The translations under genes were made by a program, and so were the position numbers. Below, piece by piece: positions 17,010-24,739 of a stretch of DNA of 37,615 bases. The notes below the pieces were generated by a model. The model was given only the letters and a program-made list of their open reading frames with translations. It had not been told where the DNA came from and did not search any database. The stretch is from an uncultured Aureispira sp. (GTDB taxonomy: Bacteria; Bacteroidota; Bacteroidia; Chitinophagales; Saprospiraceae), in contig CALDEP010000427.1 of NCBI GenBank assembly GCA_937942475.1, forward strand, positions 1 to 37,615, in the 5' to 3' direction. How positions within the stretch are numbered: position 1 is the first letter of the stretch; each line of letters starts with the position of its first letter.

Positions 17010-17948
17010 ATGTCAGATTACAACATGGTTACGAACACACTTTTAGGAGTTGCCTTAGGCGATGCTTTGGGCGTTCCTGTAGAGTTTGTTTCTAGAATTT
17101 ATCTAAGAGCAAACCCTATTCAAGACATGACTGGTTTTGGTACACACAATCAACCTAAAGGAACTTGGTCTGATGATAGTTCTCTTACTTTTTGTCTTGC
17201 AGAAAGTCTTTCTAAAAATTATGACTTAGAAGATATCGCTCAGCGATTTGCCAAATGGTTCCAAGAAGCTTATTGGACGCCACACAATGAAGTTTTTGAT
17301 GTAGGTGGAGCAACTTCCAAGGCAATCCATAAAATTATTCAAGGAGTTTCCCCCTTAAACACTGGAGGTACCTTAGAAAGAGATAATGGGAATGGCGCAT
17401 TAATGCGCATCATTCCACTTGCTTTTTATCTTAAAGATTTCGAAATTGCAGATAGATTTAAAATTGTACAACAAGTAACAAGTATTACACATGCTCATTT
17501 GCGTTCTGTACTTTGTTCTTTTATTTATATTGAAATTTGTATTCAATTATTATCAGGAGAAAACAAAAAAGAAGCGTATTATGAAGCTGTTTATGAGGTT
17601 AATGACTTCTGCAAAGGTAAAAAAGAATTAGAGCAAGAATGTAACCACTTAAAAAGAGTTTTAAATTATCTAATTCAGGATATTCCTGAAGAGAAGATAT
17701 ATAGTAGTGGTTATGTCGTCCATTCCTTGGAAGCGGCAATATGGTGTTGGCTAAAAGAAGCTTCTTTTTCTGAGGCTGTTCTAAAAGCAGTAAATTTAGG
17801 CGATGATTCTGATACAACTGCGGCTATTACAGGTGGCTTAGCTGGACTTACAAACAAAGAACCATTTCCTTCTAATTGGCTAAAGGATTTAGTAAAAAAA
17901 GACGAAATTATACATCTAGGAAATCAATTGTATAAGACCTATTTCTAA
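17010..17948 (+). CDS. ADP-ribosylglycohydrolase family protein
   Basis: This protein of ~312 residues has the DraG/ARH fold, whose members remove ADP-ribose from proteins or small molecules using bound magnesium. 'LLGVALGDALGVPVEF' is the opening motif; 'GTWSDDSSLTFCLAESL' carries the first metal-binding Asp pair; 'LGDDSDTTAAITGGLAGL' carries the second cluster. 'RDNGNGALMRIIPLAF' is also typical. All expected acidic residues are present, so it should be active. A TTG at 16992 is in frame, but the ATG at 17010 gives the usual distance to the GDALG motif and I prefer it. The target is unknown; no ADP-ribosyltransferase gene is nearby. It converges with the next gene with a gap of 7 bases. Confidence 0.9.
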   Translation: MSDYNMVTNTLLGVALGDALGVPVEFVSRIYLRANPIQDMTGFGTHNQPKGTWSDDSSLTFCLAESLSKNYDLEDIAQRFAKWFQEAYWTPHNEVFDVGGATSKAIHKIIQGVSPLNTGGTLERDNGNGALMRIIPLAFYLKDFEIADRFKIVQQVTSITHAHLRSVLCSFIYIEICIQLLSGENKKEAYYEAVYEVNDFCKGKKELEQECNHLKRVLNYLIQDIPEEKIYSSGYVVHSLEAAIWCWLKEASFSEAVLKAVNLGDDSDTTAAITGGLAGLTNKEPFPSNWLKDLVKKDEIIHLGNQLYKTYF

Positions 17949-17955
17949 AAACAAT

Positions 17956-18261
17956 CTACCCTTTCACCTCCAAAGAATCCGCTTTCACTTGCAAACCACG
18001 CACAGAAACCAAGCTATCCACTTCTGGAAAAGTAACATTTATCTGTTTCTTGTTTAGTGTAGGAATTTGAAAAAGCATCGTTGCTTTTTGGAAAACATAA
18101 GAGGGCGTTTCTAGCTCCATAATTCCAATGAAAGGCAAATCTAAGGCAATTGTCGGCATGCTGCTTCGCTGAACAGTAGAATCAGCTGTCGTGTCATAAG
18201 CTTGTGCTTGTAGGGTATAACTTCCACAAAGAAGGGCAACTATTAAGGCTAAATATCTCAT
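17956..18261 (-). CDS. Small exported protein of unknown function
   Basis: This 101-residue protein has a signal peptide of ~19-20 residues (MRYLALIVALLCGSYTLQAQ). The mature part is short and polar with beta-like stretches (TIALDLPFIGIMELETPSYVF, KKQINVTFPEVDSLVSVRGLQV). There are no cysteines or known motifs after the signal peptide. It lies 71 bases downstream of rdgB on the same strand and may be the last gene of a yhhQ-rdgB unit. I do not recognise the family. Confidence 0.7.
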   Translation of the reverse strand: MRYLALIVALLCGSYTLQAQAYDTTADSTVQRSSMPTIALDLPFIGIMELETPSYVFQKATMLFQIPTLNKKQINVTFPEVDSLVSVRGLQVKADSLEVKG

Positions 18262-18332
18262 AAAGGTGTTGTTTGGTTATTGAGTATAATCACCTTATTG
18301 AAAATTTCATACCAAAATTTATTTGCTTGTTC

Positions 18333-18911
18333 TTACACCTCCAATAAAAAAGCTTTTAGTTTTGCGGTTGCCCGTCCTCGATGGCTAATTTTCCCTTTTT
18401 CTTCGGAAGACATTTGAGCAAATGTCTGTTCACTTTCTGTCGGCTTGAAAATCGGATCGTATCCAAAACCACCTGTTCCTTGGCGTTCTGTTAGAATTTC
18501 ACCTTCCACAATCCCTTCAAAAGTATATTCTTTGCCGTCCAAAATTAAAGCAATTACTGTTTTGAATTGAGCGGATCTATCTGCTTTATCCTTTAATTCG
18601 CTTAATGCTTTATTCATATTATCACTTGCATCTCTAGCAGGACCAGCATAACGAGCAGAATAGACACCAGGAGCGCCACCTAAAGCATGAATTTGCAAAC
18701 CCGTATCTTCTGCAAAACAATTCATTCCGTAATTTTCATAAACATAACGTGCTTTTTGAAGCGCATTACCAACGATGGTTGCTTGAGTTTCTGGGATGTC
18801 TTCCGTGCAGCCTATGTCTTCGAGGGATAGAAAATCGTACTGCGTTCCCATGATTTTTTGAATTTCACTCACTTTATTCTTATTTGCAGTTGCAAATACT
18901 AGCTTATTCAT
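18333..18911 (-). CDS. rdgB: RdgB/HAM1 dITP/XTP pyrophosphatase
   Basis: This 192-residue enzyme hydrolyses non-canonical purine nucleotides (dITP, ITP, XTP) to monophosphates plus pyrophosphate, keeping them out of DNA and RNA. The N-terminal 'LVFATANKNKVSEI' is the substrate loop; 'FAEDTGLQIHALGGAPGVYSARYAG' holds the catalytic acidic residues; 'GTGGFGYDPIF' and 'KISHRGRA' complete the family signature. The length is typical. It sits 49 bases downstream of the YhhQ-type transporter gene on the same strand, consistent with one transcript. Confidence 0.96.
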   Translation of the reverse strand: MNKLVFATANKNKVSEIQKIMGTQYDFLSLEDIGCTEDIPETQATIVGNALQKARYVYENYGMNCFAEDTGLQIHALGGAPGVYSARYAGPARDASDNMNKALSELKDKADRSAQFKTVIALILDGKEYTFEGIVEGEILTERQGTGGFGYDPIFKPTESEQTFAQMSSEEKGKISHRGRATAKLKAFLLEV

Positions 18912-18960
18912 TCCTTTGGGCGTTTTTTAGCGTGATAACGAGATGGAATATCTGAGAACC

Positions 18961-19797
18961 TTAGTTCTTTTTTAGTGCTAATTCTTTTAATTCATCTGCA
19001 ACATCTTTGCCTAAGTATTTATCAATTAATCGGTGGATTAAATATAAAAACGGAATGAAGCAGATCGCTATGATTACTTTATAGATATAATTCGTCGTTC
19101 CGATGGAAAAGAGCATATCCATCGACCAATCTGCCCCAAGTACAAAGGCTATATACAGCACCAAATAACTATCAATTAATTGAGAAACCATGGTAGAGAG
19201 TGTTGCTCTCAACCAAATTCTATTTTTACCTGTTTTTTCTTTTACCTTTCGGAATACGCTTGCATCTACAATCTGTCCAACTAAAAAAGCGACTAAAGAG
19301 CCTACAATAATCCATAAACCTTGCCCAAAGACGCCTGCAAAAGCAGCTTGCATATTTGGAATGCCTTTTTTAGTATAGCCTTCTACCCACCAATCTGCTG
19401 GAGACAAACCAATGGAAGCAAATACCATAATAAAAGCATAGGAAATTAGAGCGGCTGCCAAATAAGATAGAAATCGAACGCCACTCACTCCAAAATATTC
19501 ATTAATAACATCTGTCATAATGAAGACAATTGGCCATAACAAAACACCTGCTGTAAAATTTAGAGAGCCCTCTCCCCCCATTGGATCCAAGCCCCAAGGA
19601 GTTGTTCCCAAAGTGCCTTCCAAAGAGAAGATTTTAACGCCAATAAATTCAGCAATAAAAGCATTTGCCAAAAAGAAGCCACCCAAAATGAAAAACAAAC
19701 GATTGCTTTTAAATTCGGTCACACGCTTTTGGCGCTCCTCAAGTTGTCCATCTACTTGATTCTCCTCCACAATTTGTTTGTCTTTTTCTATTTCCAT
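18961..19797 (-). CDS. yhhQ: Queuosine precursor transporter (YhhQ/DUF165)
   Basis: This is a 278-residue inner-membrane protein with about six to seven hydrophobic segments after a polar, acidic N-terminal tail of ~30 residues. 'TAGVLLWPIVFIMTDVINEYFGV' and 'RATLSTMVSQLIDSYLVLYIAF' are the conserved DUF165 blocks, including the acidic D-x-x-N-E pair in a membrane helix. YhhQ of E. coli imports preQ0/preQ1 for queuosine tRNA modification. I saw no clear preQ1 riboswitch motif in the 5' region. It is probably cotranscribed with rdgB. Confidence 0.88.
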   Translation of the reverse strand: MEIEKDKQIVEENQVDGQLEERQKRVTEFKSNRLFFILGGFFLANAFIAEFIGVKIFSLEGTLGTTPWGLDPMGGEGSLNFTAGVLLWPIVFIMTDVINEYFGVSGVRFLSYLAAALISYAFIMVFASIGLSPADWWVEGYTKKGIPNMQAAFAGVFGQGLWIIVGSLVAFLVGQIVDASVFRKVKEKTGKNRIWLRATLSTMVSQLIDSYLVLYIAFVLGADWSMDMLFSIGTTNYIYKVIIAICFIPFLYLIHRLIDKYLGKDVADELKELALKKN

Positions 19798-20128
19798 TTA
19801 CATTTTTGCTTTTATGCCGCTAGACATAATAGGTAGTTGAAACTTGTTTAACCATTGTGACCTACAAAAAGGCCTATTTTTTATTCTAAAGCTAAAGGTA
19901 AATATTCTTTTCAAAAAAACGCAAATTAGCACTTATATTATAAATACAAAAATACAAAATAAAGTATAATATACTGATTAATAAGCCTGTTCAGATTTTT
20001 TTATATTTTTTCACTTTTGAATTATATCAATTTAACAAAAAAAAGCCTATTTACAGTTAAAAAAACAAAGTTCTTTTCCTAAGAGCAAAAAAAACTCCCA
20101 AATCAATCTAGCTATTCTGATAACATCA
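19798..20128. other. AT-rich intergenic region upstream of yhhQ
   Basis: This is the left half of a 674-bp divergent gap. It must contain the yhhQ promoter. I see no gene, riboswitch or clear hairpin. Confidence 0.4.
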
Positions 20129-20358
20129 ATGCGAAGAAAGCACTAAAATTGGGTCTGATAAATAAAAAAGGCGAAGAAAGGCTTCACAAAAATGTTGAAT
20201 GTTGACTTGCTTTATAACAGAAAAAATATTAAAAATTCAGTATTTAGCATTCAAGTTCTCCCAACTTACTTGGTGAACATTTAAAAATGTAGTCTTGTAA
20301 AACGGGATAGCCCTGTTTTAAATGTACGATTTATTGATGTTTTAGCTCTTGATTCGAA
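20129..20358. repeat. MITE-like inverted-repeat element, family B copy 2
   Basis: This is a diverged copy of the element at 154-361. The left end ATGCGAAGAAAGCACTAAAA and right end TTTTAGCTCTTGATTCG correspond to the copy 1 termini; the left one has decayed at four positions. Shared internal blocks include 'GTCTGATAAATAAA' near the left end, 'GAAAGGCTTCAC', 'TTTAGCATTCAA' and the right-hand block ending GTACGATTTATTGATGTTTTAG. The inner hairpin of copy 1 is broken by extra sequence (~20245-20275). It ends 113 bases before the lspA start. Confidence 0.7.
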
Positions 20359-20417
20359 TTATCAATAATATCTCTTTAATTTTAGATTTACTTTTCGCCA
20401 TAATCATAATTCTTTCT

Positions 20418-20425
20418 TACTTTTG
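20418..20425 (+). promoter_or_regulatory. Possible -7 element upstream of first lspA
   Basis: TACTTTTG fits TAnnTTTG. A TTTTC at 20392-20396 is at roughly the right distance for an imperfect -33 box. It lies 46 bases upstream of the TTG start. Confidence 0.35.
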
Positions 20426-20471
20426 ATACTTTGGTCAAGTATTTCTCTACGAACTTTTGAAATAAGGAATT

Positions 20472-21158
20472 TTGAAAAAATCACATTATACAATAGTACT
20501 CGCTTTATTGATCTTAATTTTGGATCAAGTACTTAAAATTTGGGTTAAATTAAATATGCCTTTAGGCGATTATTTTGAGGTGTTGGAGCTCAGCTGGTTT
20601 CACATTCACTTTATAGAAAACCCAGGCATGGCTTTTGGTATTGAATGGGGCGGAGAATATGGCAAATTAGCTTTGAGCTTATTTCGTATTGTTGCCATTT
20701 CTTTTATTGGCTACATGTTGTATAAACTTGTTAAGCAAAATGCTTCTTTTATTGTATTAACCAGCATTACCTTAATTTTTGCGGGCGCTGTTGGTAATAT
20801 TTTAGATTCTGTTTTCTACGGGCTGGTCTTTTCTGAAAGCACAGCGATTGATGTGGCTACATTTATGCCGCCAGAAGGTGGCTACACGGGCTTTTTACAT
20901 GGCAAAGTAGTCGATATGTTTTATTTTCCTTTAATTGATTCTCATTTTCCAGAATGGTTTCCAATTTGGGGAGGAAAGCCACTTCAATTTTTTGAGTTTA
21001 TTTTTAATGTTGCAGATGCCTCTGTTTTTATTGGAACAGCTATTATTTTTGTTTTTTACAAGCATTTTTTCAATAAAGAGGAAGAAGGCTTGGAGACAAA
21101 CCTTACCACAAATAATGATTCTATTAATAAAGAAAACATATCGGTAAGTGATTCTTAG
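20472..21158 (+). CDS. lspA: Lipoprotein signal peptidase LspA, copy 1
   Basis: This 228-residue inner-membrane aspartyl protease removes signal peptides from prolipoproteins after lipid attachment to Cys. It has four membrane helices. 'LDQVLKIWVKLNM' lies in helix 1; 'NPGMAFGIE' follows; 'GAVGNILDS' carries the first catalytic Asp; 'HGKVVDMFYFPL' and 'FNVADAS' carry the second. The long periplasmic insert between the Asp motifs is the Bacteroidota form. It ends in a ~35-residue acidic, Asn-rich tail. The start is a TTG: an in-frame TAA lies three codons upstream, and no ATG occurs before helix 1. A second lspA follows 209 bases downstream. Confidence 0.93.
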   Translation: MKKSHYTIVLALLILILDQVLKIWVKLNMPLGDYFEVLELSWFHIHFIENPGMAFGIEWGGEYGKLALSLFRIVAISFIGYMLYKLVKQNASFIVLTSITLIFAGAVGNILDSVFYGLVFSESTAIDVATFMPPEGGYTGFLHGKVVDMFYFPLIDSHFPEWFPIWGGKPLQFFEFIFNVADASVFIGTAIIFVFYKHFFNKEEEGLETNLTTNNDSINKENISVSDS

Positions 21159-21179
21159 ATAGATTCAAGTTTTATAAAT

Positions 21180-21320
21180 AACAGTTCGGTAATTTTTTGA
21201 TTTTTAAATAAAAATAAAAAAAACATCATTTTATTAGATTGATTTACACTCATTTGGTGAAATTCATAAAGCCTACTATTTAGCTATAAATCAATCTAAT
21301 AAGATTTTCACCGAACTGTT
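21180..21320. repeat. Nested inverted-repeat element, family A-like copy 4
   Basis: The outer arms are AACAGTTCGGT (21180-21190) and ACCGAACTGTT (21310-21320), a perfect 11-bp repeat. The inner arms are TTATTAGATTGATTTA (21231-21246) and its perfect complement (21287-21302), 40 nt apart. The layout and spacing equal those of copies 1-3, and 'ATTAGATTGATT' resembles their inner arm, but the spacers are largely different and lack the AGCTACGCTGAGCC module. It occupies nearly all of the gap between the two lspA genes and ends 47 bases before the second start. Confidence 0.7.
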
Positions 21321-21367
21321 GATAAAAAAAATTACACTAATTTTTAATACTAAAAGCACACTACAAT

Positions 21368-22123
21368 TTGAAACGTTCACACTTTGTTTTAGTCCTTATT
21401 TTTTTAGTTTTGTTAATTGACCAAGTACTCAAAATTTGGGTTAAATTAAATATGCCCTTAGGAGACTCTTTCAAAATATTGGGTTTGGACTGGTTTCGGA
21501 TTCACTTTACGGAAAATAAAGGCATGGCTTTTGGAATTGAATTTGGAGGCGACTATGGCAAGTTGTTTTTAAGTCTATTTAGAATCGTTGTGGTTGGATT
21601 TATTGCCTATTTCTTAACTAAATTGATTCAGAAAAAAGCAAGTTTTTTAATGCTGGCTTGCATCTCCTTAATCTTTGCAGGAGCTTTGGGAAACATCCTT
21701 GATTCTATTTTTTACGGGGTTTGCTTTTCAGATAGTGGTACCTTTCACAGTCCTCGTTTGGCAACCTTCATGCCTACTGATGGTGGATATGCGGGTGTCT
21801 TTTATGGAAAAGTCGTCGATATGCTTTACTTTCCTATGATAGAAGGGTTTTGGCCACAATGGATGCCTATTGTTGGAGGAAAATACTTTATGTTTTTTCA
21901 ACCTATTTTTAACATTGCAGATAGCGCCATTAGCCTTGGTGTCTTTATTGCCATTATATTCTATCGTCGCTTTCAAAAAGAAGTGGATGCTCAAAACGCA
22001 CAAAACCAGGAAAGTGCTTTAGTGCCTACTACAGGCGATGTTAACAATGTTTCTTCCCTTCAGAACGATTCTAATTCAGAAGAAAAAGAAGCAGATTCTA
22101 AAGAGGATTCTAAAGAAAATTAA
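21368..22123 (+). CDS. lspA: Lipoprotein signal peptidase LspA, copy 2
   Basis: This 251-residue paralogue of the gene just upstream is closely similar through the membrane part ('LIDQVLKIWVKLNMPLGD', 'KGMAFGIEFGGDYGKL'). Both catalytic Asp motifs are kept (GNILDS, FNIADS), so it should be an active signal peptidase II. The periplasmic insert is a few residues longer ('SDSGTFHSPRLATFMP'). The tail after the last helix is longer, about 45 residues, and strongly acidic (SNSEEKEADSKEDSKEN). It also starts with TTG (21368), with no ATG before helix 1. It converges with the DUF5682 gene with 25 bases between stops. Confidence 0.9.
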   Translation: MKRSHFVLVLIFLVLLIDQVLKIWVKLNMPLGDSFKILGLDWFRIHFTENKGMAFGIEFGGDYGKLFLSLFRIVVVGFIAYFLTKLIQKKASFLMLACISLIFAGALGNILDSIFYGVCFSDSGTFHSPRLATFMPTDGGYAGVFYGKVVDMLYFPMIEGFWPQWMPIVGGKYFMFFQPIFNIADSAISLGVFIAIIFYRRFQKEVDAQNAQNQESALVPTTGDVNNVSSLQNDSNSEEKEADSKEDSKEN

Positions 22124-22148
22124 TTTTAACTTCAACTAATTTTTCAGC

Positions 22149-24413
22149 CTACGATTCATTAAAAAATAATTGTAGCATTGGCAAAATGATGTTCACTCGC
22201 TCTGCATCCAAGGTCGTGTCAAAGGTCGGGCGTTGCGTCAGTTGACCATTTCGAACCAATTGAAGCATTTTCTGACGCTCTGAGGAAGCAAAAGCAGCAA
22301 AAGTACGACGCAAAGCAGGCAACATTTGCTGGAATTGATCGTCGTTTAAGCCACTAACCCATTCATCTACAATTTCCCATAAAGCAGGGTTGTGAATCAA
22401 CAATAAACCACTCCCGTACAAGAAGCCGTTTAGCCAACTACTAGCAACTGAAACATCGACACTCTTTGACAAAGCATAACCTAAAATACCTGCCGCTTCT
22501 TCTATTTTCAATCGTTCATTATCCAATAAAATACGAGTGGCAGCCCCTCTAATTTTGCCGTCAATTTGTTCGTTGTCCAAGAGCCGTTCTAGCGTTTCTT
22601 GCCAAATGCTCAAATACATTTCTTCGTTTAATAACAACAAAGAACGATTCACCGTCAAAACCTGATCAAACATTTCTTCACTAGCAGCCTCATCTATTGA
22701 GGTACAAGCATTGGGCAAGGAGATACAAATTCTAGGCACCATTTTTTGAAGCAGTGCATCCACCATTCCTATTTCTGTATTCCGAACATCGCCATAACGA
22801 TAAATCCGAACCAAAGGCGGCAAAGCGCCCATAAGGTGGTTAACATCTTTTGTAATCGCTGCTAAATTGCGCAATTCTTGCACCAATTCATTAATAGCCT
22901 CAGATAAATTTGCATGAATGACCTTTTCTAACAATTGGGTCAACTCAACCAATGTTTTAGCAGCAGCAGCTTGATGAATCACAAAATTTACGGTGGCTTG
23001 TTGGATCGTGTTTCCCCACATTCCAGCTTCAATAATTTGCAAAGCAAATTCTGGTCGCCACTCCATTTTCCAATACTCATTTTTAGTACTCAACTCCCTT
23101 CCTGTTGCAGCATCTTGCACGCCCCATTGAATCGACAAGAGATTTAATCGGTGCAAAAACTGACTTTGTTTCAAATCGTGTTCTTGCCTCAAATCCAAGC
23201 CACCTTTAGGTTTATTGGCAGTTGCTTTAATCCAAACTGCCTCGGCTTTTTTATATTTTTTAAGCTTTAAAGCTTTAATATTTACCTCCAAATCTTGTTG
23301 TAAGGGAATAATTGGAATCGTCTCTGGCACATCTCCCATTTTATCTCCAACCACCAATTTGTGTCGAATCAAGTCCAATTGACTTTGATACCCCCCCGAA
23401 AAAATAGTCATCACAGCTTCAGATAGCTCTTCTATTCCTGGTACTTCCAAACCTCTAAGAGCTGCTAAGGTTTCTGCCAAACGAACGCCTTCAATTGCAT
23501 GTGCAGAACTGGTTTCTAAGTCTTCTGCTTTGAATAGTTGCGACACCTTTGCCATCCAGCTAATCGTCGCATTATCTCGATTATAAAACAACAATTCATA
23601 CCAAGCAGGCGACACCACTCCTGCTCCATAACCACTAGAAGTTGCAATTCGATCATAGGTCCAAGGAATCCAAGTTGCTTTTGTTTTTACTTTAGGAATT
23701 CCTTTCAACAAAGCATTGTCTTCTTTTACTTTATAAGCACTTAGATCTTCTAAAGCAGGAGCATGCCAAGCTCCACAGACAACAGCGATGCGTTCGTAGC
23801 CATCTTTCACTGCCTTGCGCATTACTTTACGCATATAGGCTTCTCGAATTAAATTATAAGCCTGTCCCTTGTTCCCTACTTCTGCTCGCAGCGTTTTCAT
23901 CAAGTTTAGAATCACTTCAAAAACTTCTTCATCTCCCTCTCCTTGCTCAAACATCGCTTCCCACCAACGTTCACTATCCGTATAACCTGCCAAAGAAGCC
24001 ATATAGCCCAAAGGGTCTTTTGCAATAGCATCAACAGCAATTTCCGTTTCTTTTTCTAAAGCTTGTAGGGCTGCAATCTTTTCAGGAACCTCATCCAAAC
24101 CCAATCTTAAAGACTGTGACAAATCCATTTGAACCACTGGAATAGCATTCTCATCTGCAAATAAAAAGGTTTGCCACTCAGGAGAAAAAACGGTAAAAGG
24201 ATAATAAACCGCTTGTTGCAAATTCTTTGGATTATAAATCAAAGCAGCCACTGGCGGCACCAAGCCCTCCTCTGCCACATAGGGCAATAAAGCACTCAAT
24301 TCCTCTGCTCCTTCTATCAAAATCACATCAGGTTGATAGGCATTTAATGCCTTTATTAGGCTCTTAGAAGAACCTGGTCCATGATGTCTTATTCCAAATA
24401 ATTTTGTCTCCAT
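22149..24413 (-). CDS. DUF5682 family protein
   Basis: This is a 754-residue soluble protein without a signal peptide. The N-terminus 'LFGIRHHGPGSSKSLIKAL', followed by 'PDVILIEGAEE' and, near residue 217, 'RIAVVCGAWHAPAL', is the signature of DUF5682. This arrangement (HxGPGS, EGxxE, GxxHxP) recalls the ChaN/TraB/erythromycin-esterase-like fold, so metal or haem binding is conceivable. In other genomes DUF5682 genes are usually next to a MoxR-type AAA ATPase, a VWA protein and a SWIM zinc-finger protein. None of these is in this window, so it is either an orphan or its partners are elsewhere. The C-terminal ~400 residues are mostly helical. Function unknown. Confidence 0.8.
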   Translation of the reverse strand: METKLFGIRHHGPGSSKSLIKALNAYQPDVILIEGAEELSALLPYVAEEGLVPPVAALIYNPKNLQQAVYYPFTVFSPEWQTFLFADENAIPVVQMDLSQSLRLGLDEVPEKIAALQALEKETEIAVDAIAKDPLGYMASLAGYTDSERWWEAMFEQGEGDEEVFEVILNLMKTLRAEVGNKGQAYNLIREAYMRKVMRKAVKDGYERIAVVCGAWHAPALEDLSAYKVKEDNALLKGIPKVKTKATWIPWTYDRIATSSGYGAGVVSPAWYELLFYNRDNATISWMAKVSQLFKAEDLETSSAHAIEGVRLAETLAALRGLEVPGIEELSEAVMTIFSGGYQSQLDLIRHKLVVGDKMGDVPETIPIIPLQQDLEVNIKALKLKKYKKAEAVWIKATANKPKGGLDLRQEHDLKQSQFLHRLNLLSIQWGVQDAATGRELSTKNEYWKMEWRPEFALQIIEAGMWGNTIQQATVNFVIHQAAAAKTLVELTQLLEKVIHANLSEAINELVQELRNLAAITKDVNHLMGALPPLVRIYRYGDVRNTEIGMVDALLQKMVPRICISLPNACTSIDEAASEEMFDQVLTVNRSLLLLNEEMYLSIWQETLERLLDNEQIDGKIRGAATRILLDNERLKIEEAAGILGYALSKSVDVSVASSWLNGFLYGSGLLLIHNPALWEIVDEWVSGLNDDQFQQMLPALRRTFAAFASSERQKMLQLVRNGQLTQRPTFDTTLDAERVNIILPMLQLFFNES

Positions 24414-24496
24414 TCTTAATAATTGCTTATGCTATTCCTAATTTAACTAATTAACGATAATTTTTTTTAATCCAAGCAAGATACCAGCATCATTTT

Positions 24497-24586
24497 TTAA
24501 TTCCCTAGCTCAAAAGACTGCCAGTCTTGGGCTAAAATAGATTGAAAAATACCTAAAAATAGGATTAAGAGGATGATTTGTTTCAT
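24497..24586 (-). pseudogene. 29-codon remnant of a secreted-protein gene
   Basis: A short minus-strand frame begins with a complete signal peptide (MKQIILLILFLGIFQSILAQ) and continues only nine codons (DWQSFELGN) before TAA. The signal peptide, with its AQ cleavage end, is typical of this genome. A gene that stops there cannot make a functional exported protein, so this is probably the 5' scar of a deleted gene, or less likely a leader peptide. The rest of the 326-bp gap between DUF5682 and xseA shows only a weak hairpin. Confidence 0.5.
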
Positions 24587-24682
24587 GGTTAGATCTTTAT
24601 AATAATTGAATATTATTAAAGTACTTCAAAGGATAATTAGTTCCAAAGACAATATTATACAAATATCAGCTTTAAAAATAAA

Positions 24683-24727
24683 AAAACAGATCTTATATAT
24701 TGATTTACAGAATTTAAAGGCTGTTTT
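24683..24727 (-). terminator. Weak hairpin downstream of xseA
   Basis: Arms of 7 bp (CTGTTTT at 24721-24727 and AAAACAG at 24683-24689) lie 31 bases apart; on the minus strand the second arm ends in a run of six T. It lies 13 bases after the xseA stop. The stem is short and the call tentative. Confidence 0.3.
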
Positions 24728-24739
24728 ATCTCAATATAA

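Noticed and set aside
19798-19900. preQ1 riboswitch upstream of yhhQ
   Set aside because: Expected from the transporter's role, but I could not find the conserved preQ1-I stem and A-rich tail.
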